From: Phaeosaccion multiseriatum
Lineage: Eukaryota; Ochrophyta, other classes
DNA length: 64,000 nucleotides
Assembly: GCA_965112735.1 (NCBI GenBank)
Contig: OZ218950.1
Span: 5,828,001-5,892,000, forward strand
Direction of reading: 5' to 3'
Shown here: positions 59,111-64,000 of the stretch, in pieces
How positions within the stretch are numbered: the stretch's first letter is position 1
Layout of the letters: the number at the start of each line of letters is the position of its first letter
Translations under genes and position numbers: made by a program
Notes under the pieces: generated by a model
What the model was told of the DNA's origin: nothing
What the model saw: the letters and a program-made list of their open reading frames with translations, nothing else
Database searches by the model: none

Positions 59111-59949
59111 GGACAAGACAGATAGAGACAGAAAGCGGGAGAGAGAGAGAGATATAGAGTGCGGCTCTTCCTCCTTCTCCTTCCTGCTGTATGGAAGACG
59201 AAACACCACAATTCGTAAAAAAAATGCCCACGAAATGGGAAATGTATATTGGCGTACTCTACTTTACTTGCCTCTCTCTGCTGATACTGAGAGACGTTTT
59301 CCCCTTGCAATACTTCGTGCCGGCACAAGGCGGCCGAGGAGAAACCAACTGTCCATCTTGGCGACAAAAGGTTCCTGCATCATGATCATCTAGAGGAGGC
59401 TCTCGCAGATGACTAACCCGCTAACCCGACACCATCGATGGGGTGGTAAAGCATACTCTCTCTATCGTTGAGCAACGGAGTAGTCACCAAACTGACTTGC
59501 ACGTATGTGTGACCTTATGTACATCCAAAGTAACCTTCCAAACCAACAACAACAACAACAACAACAACAACAAAACACCTAATATAAGGAGGTGGGGCCC
59601 CTTTCCATCCCTCCACCCTTCCTTCCCCTTACCCGCTGCCAACCTTCGCACAGTTAGTACCTAAGCTCTCTCTCTCTCTCTCTCTCTCTTCCGCCACGCC
59701 CTCCTTCTCGCAGGCCTCCTCACCCGTCAGGCCAGACAGAGAATTCTGCCGGTGAGGTCCTCCGTTGGGGTGAGTTGGTCGCGCAGACATGTGTATTTGG
59801 GGGGTTCGCGTGGCTCTACTCGGTCCGCCTGCTGTGCTCCTCTCCTATACAAGTACAGGATCGATGTCATTGATGGAAGGGGTCAATCATCATCTGAAAC
59901 TGCAGACTTATACATGTCCCTCGTGCTCCTCCTCTTCGATCTTCGGCTC
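59111..59949. other. Convergent intergenic region
   Basis: It lies between the stops of CYB5D1 (plus) and the LITAF-domain gene (minus). It contains (ACA)n at 59548-59572 and (TC)n at 59668-59690. No coding signal beyond short chance frames. Confidence 0.5.
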
Positions 59950-60597
59950 TCAGCGCCGCGTCCCTAAGTCCTGTCCACAGGAGCTGCAGTTGTAGTCCGT
60001 TTTCATGCAGGCAGGAATGCTGTCGTCGGAAGGAGAGAGAGAGAGAGGGAGATAGAGGGAGAGAGAGACAGGGAGAGAGAGGGAGAGAGAGAGAGCAGGA
60101 CAAGCACGGGAGGGAGGGGGGAGGGGGTGGGCAGGGAAGCGGGAATAAGGTGTCGGTGAGTGGACAATACGGGAGGGAGGGAGGGAGGGAGGGAGTGGAC
60201 TGTGCACCGATGGGACAAGACCCTGAAGGAAACAGATCATCGCCTGTCAGGGGCGTGGATAGGAAGGCGCGCGGGCGACATGCCAGACAGACAGCAGCCT
60301 CGGCAGGTGGGCAAGCGGTAGTGGTGGGACAGGCATGGGACGGGCAAGATAAGGCAGCAGCAAGGAAGGCTTATAACAACAAGATGGGCGCGTGCTAACA
60401 CCATGCCGCGACGTGACATGGGCGTGTGCGTGGGAGGCGTCGTGCCGGTGCCGGTGTGCACTCACACGAAGGGAATCCAGGCGAGGAAGAAGGCTCCAAC
60501 CAGACACAGAAGGATGCAGCTGATCCAGGCAACCGATTTGGGCTTCACTCTGTGTGTACGGACATGGCCGAGATCAGAGAAGATGTGGCAAAAGAAG

Positions 60598-60657
<60 letters not shown>

Positions 60658-60741
60658 CAGTAGTAGTAAGAATAGGAGTAGCAGTAGTAGTACAAGTAGT
60701 AGTAGCAGGAGTAGCAGGAGTAGCAGGAGTAGTAGGAGTAG

Positions 60742-60813
<72 letters not shown>

Positions 60814-61861
60814 CAAAGCAACGACAAGGGTGAGGGGGGTTGGGGGCGTGAGAAAGGAGAGAAGAAAGGACGGACTTTGGGAGGGGGACTTTGGATGATG
60901 CAAACACATGCACGCACGAATGAAACGCACGTGGTCAGCACGAGGTCCCTCCAGATGGAGACACAGCGTGGAGAGGATAATGCATAGGACATGCCATTGA
61001 CAAAGCAGCTGCAAATGGACCAGTTGTCGTAACACCACAACAATGATCTCTTGCTGCACCTACTTTGTCCGTGTCAATCCCGCGTTTCCACACCGAGGGC
61101 AGGTCCCAAGAGTGCTCTGGTAAAGAAGAGAGAGAGAGGCGGGTCAGGGAGACAAGAAGGAGGTGTAAGTGCATGAAAGGGCCAGCGAGTGAGCGCGCCT
61201 TTTGGCTCAGAGAGGCCGGAAGGGTCCAAGCGCCAAGCCAAGCTTTGGGCGTTCTCGCGAACCCTCGCCCCCCCAAAGCGTGGATCCATCCTTCCCTCGT
61301 CCCTCATCGCACCACAGAGCCACCTTTGTACCTTCACTCCCCCTCTTGTCCCCGTCTGGAGAGCAATGCTTGTCTCCACTACCACCAACCAACCCCTTGC
61401 ACAGAATTTCATCGCTTCTCTCTTTACTTTGCACTCACTGTATGTCCAACGCTGCCGCCGCCCCCCGACGGCCCATTATTATTCACGCTGACTATAACCG
61501 GCGCAGTCTGCTGGCTTGGCTGAGCAGGCACCGCATATACTACTCCGGGCTGCTGCGGCTGCTGCTGCTGCTGGCTATGCTGATACATTGGCTGCTGCTG
61601 ATACGAAGGCTGTTGTGAGATGGGGCGCTCGATCCACTGCTGGGGCTGACCCATGGGCTGCGGCTGTTGCTGCTGCTGGTGTTGCAGAGGCGGCTCGGGC
61701 GGCACTGCCTGTGCACTGTGCTGACTCGTGCCCCCCCCCCCATTCATGTGAAAGAAGGGGCTCGCTTGGTAAGAGGAAACCGGGACGGCTTGAGGGACGC
61801 CTGTTTTATCCATGTCCGGTGAGTAAGGGGGAGGTGCCCCAGGGGCAGACGGGTGCGACAT
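59950..61861 (-). CDS. LITAF-domain membrane protein (209 residues)
   Basis: Exons 61439-61861, 61064-61116, 60466-60549 and 59950-60019 join with matching phases. The N-terminal 140 residues are Pro, Gln and Ser rich, with PPPYSP near the start, a PPxY-type motif that recruits NEDD4-family ubiquitin ligases in animal LITAF. The LITAF domain follows: TCPRCGN, then a hydrophobic stretch (SCILLCLVGAFFLAWIPFV) that inserts into one membrane leaflet, then CMKTDYNCSSCGQDLG with the second CxxC knuckle. The two CxxC pairs jointly bind zinc. LITAF proteins sit on late endosomes and lysosomes and act in membrane sorting. The exon boundaries isolate each knuckle and the membrane segment. A large (TAG)n array fills the second intron. 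Confidence 0.88.
60599..60802. repeat. (TAG)n array in an intron
   Basis: About 65 TAG triplets with CAG and GAG variants, in the intron between exons 61064-61116 and 60466-60549 of the LITAF gene. It produces poly-Tyr, poly-Leu and poly-Ser frames. Confidence 0.95.
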
Positions 61862-62430
61862 CGTCTTTGGAAAGCCCTTGTATATATATACCTGAGGGGA
61901 AAGAGATCCGTCCTCTTCTGTCTTACTAAGGCCAAACTTTCGGTAAGTAACATTCCTCTAACAGCATTTTTATTTATGACGCCATTATGCCATTATTGCT
62001 TCGACGACGTTTGACGACGTTTGAACCCCTCTTTTACCCACTTTGAAGCCCCCTGTTTTGACGCACTTTGACGCCCTTTGACGCCCTTTGATCTTAATTC
62101 GCCTTAATTTCGTCTGAAATTCCTTCTCTCTCCTTTTTCCTTTTCACTTTTCACTCAATGCCTCCACTAGAGTGGAGAGAAGCTGCTAACAGGCCCTAGG
62201 CCCTCATGCACACAAGTCAATTTGGACCACGGGTACGTCACGCGCACTCCACCCACTTTCAGTTTCAGTTTCTTATACTTGCACGTGTCATCCCTCCACT
62301 CGAAGGCGCCAACTTCTCTCAATTGAGGGGATGATATATGATATTGCTATTTTGGTTTCCATTATGAGATATAGTATACGGCTTTCCCATACTTTGACGA
62401 GACAGAGATGCCCCTCTTGCTTAAGGTGAC
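61862..62430. promoter_or_regulatory. Promoter region of the LITAF gene and 3' flank of the aminotransferase gene
   Basis: A 569-bp gap, less GC-rich than elsewhere. It contains TTTGACGACG and TTTGACGCCC-type short repeats at 62000-62095. TATATATATA at 61881-61890 lies ~20 bp upstream of the LITAF ATG, too close to be a standard TATA box unless the 5' UTR is very short. Confidence 0.4.
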
Positions 62431-64000
62431 TCACGCCTTCCCATACTTTGCCAGGTATCCCTCATGCGCCCTCTCCAGATTGTCCAGCAACGCGGGCATT
62501 AAGTCCTCCGAGGGGAGAAACGTGGTGCGGTAGTGGAAAGTGCCCTCCACCTGTCCGAAGCCCGTCCCGGGTACCAAAATAATGCCCGTCTTTTCGAGTA
62601 TCCACATGCAGTAGTGCTCGTCCACCGGTACACCCTCTTCCTTCGCAGCGGCGATGGCCCCTGCCGGCAGATGGAGGCACGGGAAGGCATACATTGAGCC
62701 CTGCGAGGGTTGGCACACCACCCCCTCCAATCGGTTGAGGCGCAGGGTGAGCAGTTCGGATTTGCGCTTTAGACTCGACAAAATCTCGTCCCGTTCTTTG
62801 AGGTACGTGTGCTGCAAGGGATTGAGTTCCGCCCCTCCTCCTCCTCCTCCTCCTCCTCCTCCTCCTCCTCCTCCTCCTCCTCCTCCTGATCGAGCCTGGT
62901 GCCACTCCTCCTGCTGGCGCTTGGACACGGGGGGGTTGACCATGAGCCCGGTGAGGATCTGACCGGGGGTGCTGCTGCAGAGGTTGGTGGACAGCAGCTT
63001 TAGCACCTGTTCGTGGATGGAAGAAGGTACGCCACACAGCTGTTGGGAGGAAGGAAGGAAGGGAGGGAAGGAGGGACAGAGAGGCAGAGAGGGGGGGAGG
63101 GAGGGAGGGAGGGAGGGAGAGAAGGGGGGGGGGTTAGTGGGTGTGGCACGGTTTGATTTGATTGAACATTGATAGCGCGTGCCCCAAGTAGAAAGTTGTG
63201 TGAAGTTTGAGGAGTCGGTCATACAAAAGCGTGAAAGCGTCGACGGTGCCGCCAACCCAAACCACAGTGGCAGTGGTGGACGTGAACGACCCATTCATTC
63301 GGGGCACAGTCAAGCAGACAGCAGCAAGATACGGGAGGGGGCGGGGGGAGGGGCGAGAGACGGAGAGAAGGAGCACCTATCTGTCTCATAGTGGCTGAGT
63401 TCGACTACTCCACTCCACCCCTCTCTCCTCTCGTCTCTTTCAATCATCTCCACGGATCTCCTCTCCCTCTCACCCCCACGCATACCCCCCCCCCACTCCT
63501 CTCCTCTCTCTCTCTCTTCTCCCTCCCTCCACCCCCTCCCACTCCTCTCCTTCTCTCTCTCTCTCTCATCTCCCTCCCTCCACCCCCTCCCACTCCTCTC
63601 CTTCTCTCTCTCTCTCTTCTCCCTCCCTCCACCCCCTCCCGCTCCTCTCCTTCTCTCTCTCTCTCTCATCTCCCTCCCTCCACCCCCTCCCACTCCTCTC
63701 CTTCTCTCTCTCTCTCATCTCCCTCCCTCCACCCCCTCCCTCCCTCCCTCTCTCTCACACACATATCCCTCACCCACCTCCATATACCCCCCGCGGAAAC
63801 CGCACTCCCCGACAAAGCCCTTGCTGGTGCTGTGCAGAGAGGCGAGGGCGAGGCGTGTGTCATCGGCCGATTCGAGGTAGCCGAGGTCCCGGGCCACCTT
63901 CTTGAAACTCACAAAGGGCCTCTCCTCGGGCTGCCAAATGTTCTCCTGGTACACTTCATCGGCCATGAGCAGCTGCGTGTGCGTGTGTGCGTGTGTGTTG
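62431..64000 (-). CDS. GPT: Alanine aminotransferase, 3' part
   Basis: Two exons are visible, 63778-63972 and 62431-63039, joining in phase 0; the 5' exons lie beyond the window. The first contains [20 protein letters not shown] and [20 protein letters not shown]; the lysine of STSKGF is the pyridoxal-phosphate Schiff-base residue, and the flanks are diagnostic of alanine rather than aspartate aminotransferase. The second continues with the family C-terminus: [57 protein letters not shown]. The enzyme interconverts alanine and 2-oxoglutarate with pyruvate and glutamate. A run of about 18 glycines from a CTC triplet array (62838-62886) is inserted in the surface region between NPP and the ELNPLQ helix. 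Confidence 0.95.
63485..63750. repeat. Pyrimidine minisatellite of about 58 bp in an intron
   Basis: Four to five copies of a unit with CTCCCTCCCTCCACCCCCTC followed by a CT dinucleotide run, in the intron between the two visible aminotransferase exons. Confidence 0.9.

Overview
The window is nuclear DNA of a GC-rich, intron-bearing protist. The evidence is GT-AG introns in nearly every gene, no operons or Shine-Dalgarno sites, and a set of typically eukaryotic families: UVRAG, AKAP17A, LITAF, CYB5D1, an EF-hand protein of EFCAB6 type, PPR and MORN proteins. CYB5D1 and EFCAB6-like proteins are ciliary, so the organism probably builds flagella at some stage. My best guess is a stramenopile (ochrophyte-type) alga. 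That is inference from gene style; no single marker in the window proves it.

Layout from left to right. (1) 1-6 kb: a partial NRF-6-type acyltransferase (minus), divergent from a TPR protein with a C-terminal membrane anchor (plus), then a small single-pass membrane protein (minus). (2) 6-15 kb: a 1190-residue coiled-coil protein (minus), divergent from an AKAP17A/XE7-like splicing factor (plus). (3) 15.6-25.6 kb: a RING and C2H2 zinc-finger protein of ZNF598/Hel2 type with an R3H domain and a RanBP2 finger added (minus), and a globin-like single-exon gene (minus). Two related palindromic elements with perfect 20-bp terminal inverted repeats flank the globin-like gene. (4) 25.6-39.7 kb: an unrecognised alpha-helical repeat-like protein and a very large UVRAG/Vps38 homologue, both minus. 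(5) 41-45.7 kb: a PPR protein (minus), divergent from a protein joining a HET/TIR-like domain to MORN repeats (plus). (6) 46.5-59.1 kb: an 18-exon EF-hand protein (minus), divergent from CYB5D1 (plus) across 238 bp. (7) 59.9-64 kb: a LITAF-domain protein and the 3' part of alanine aminotransferase, both minus.

The most striking global feature is simple-sequence DNA. Almost every intron holds a long micro- or minisatellite. Many of these arrays start exactly at the 5' splice site or end exactly at the 3' splice site. In-frame triplet arrays also add poly-Gly, Glu, Gln or Ser tracts to proteins, including a conserved enzyme. I reconstructed exons by hand and checked intron phase at each join. 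Ten of the 14 gene models (11 counting the partial aminotransferase) close cleanly; exceptions are stated in the entries. I saw no tRNA, rRNA or CRISPR array, but could not run a search.
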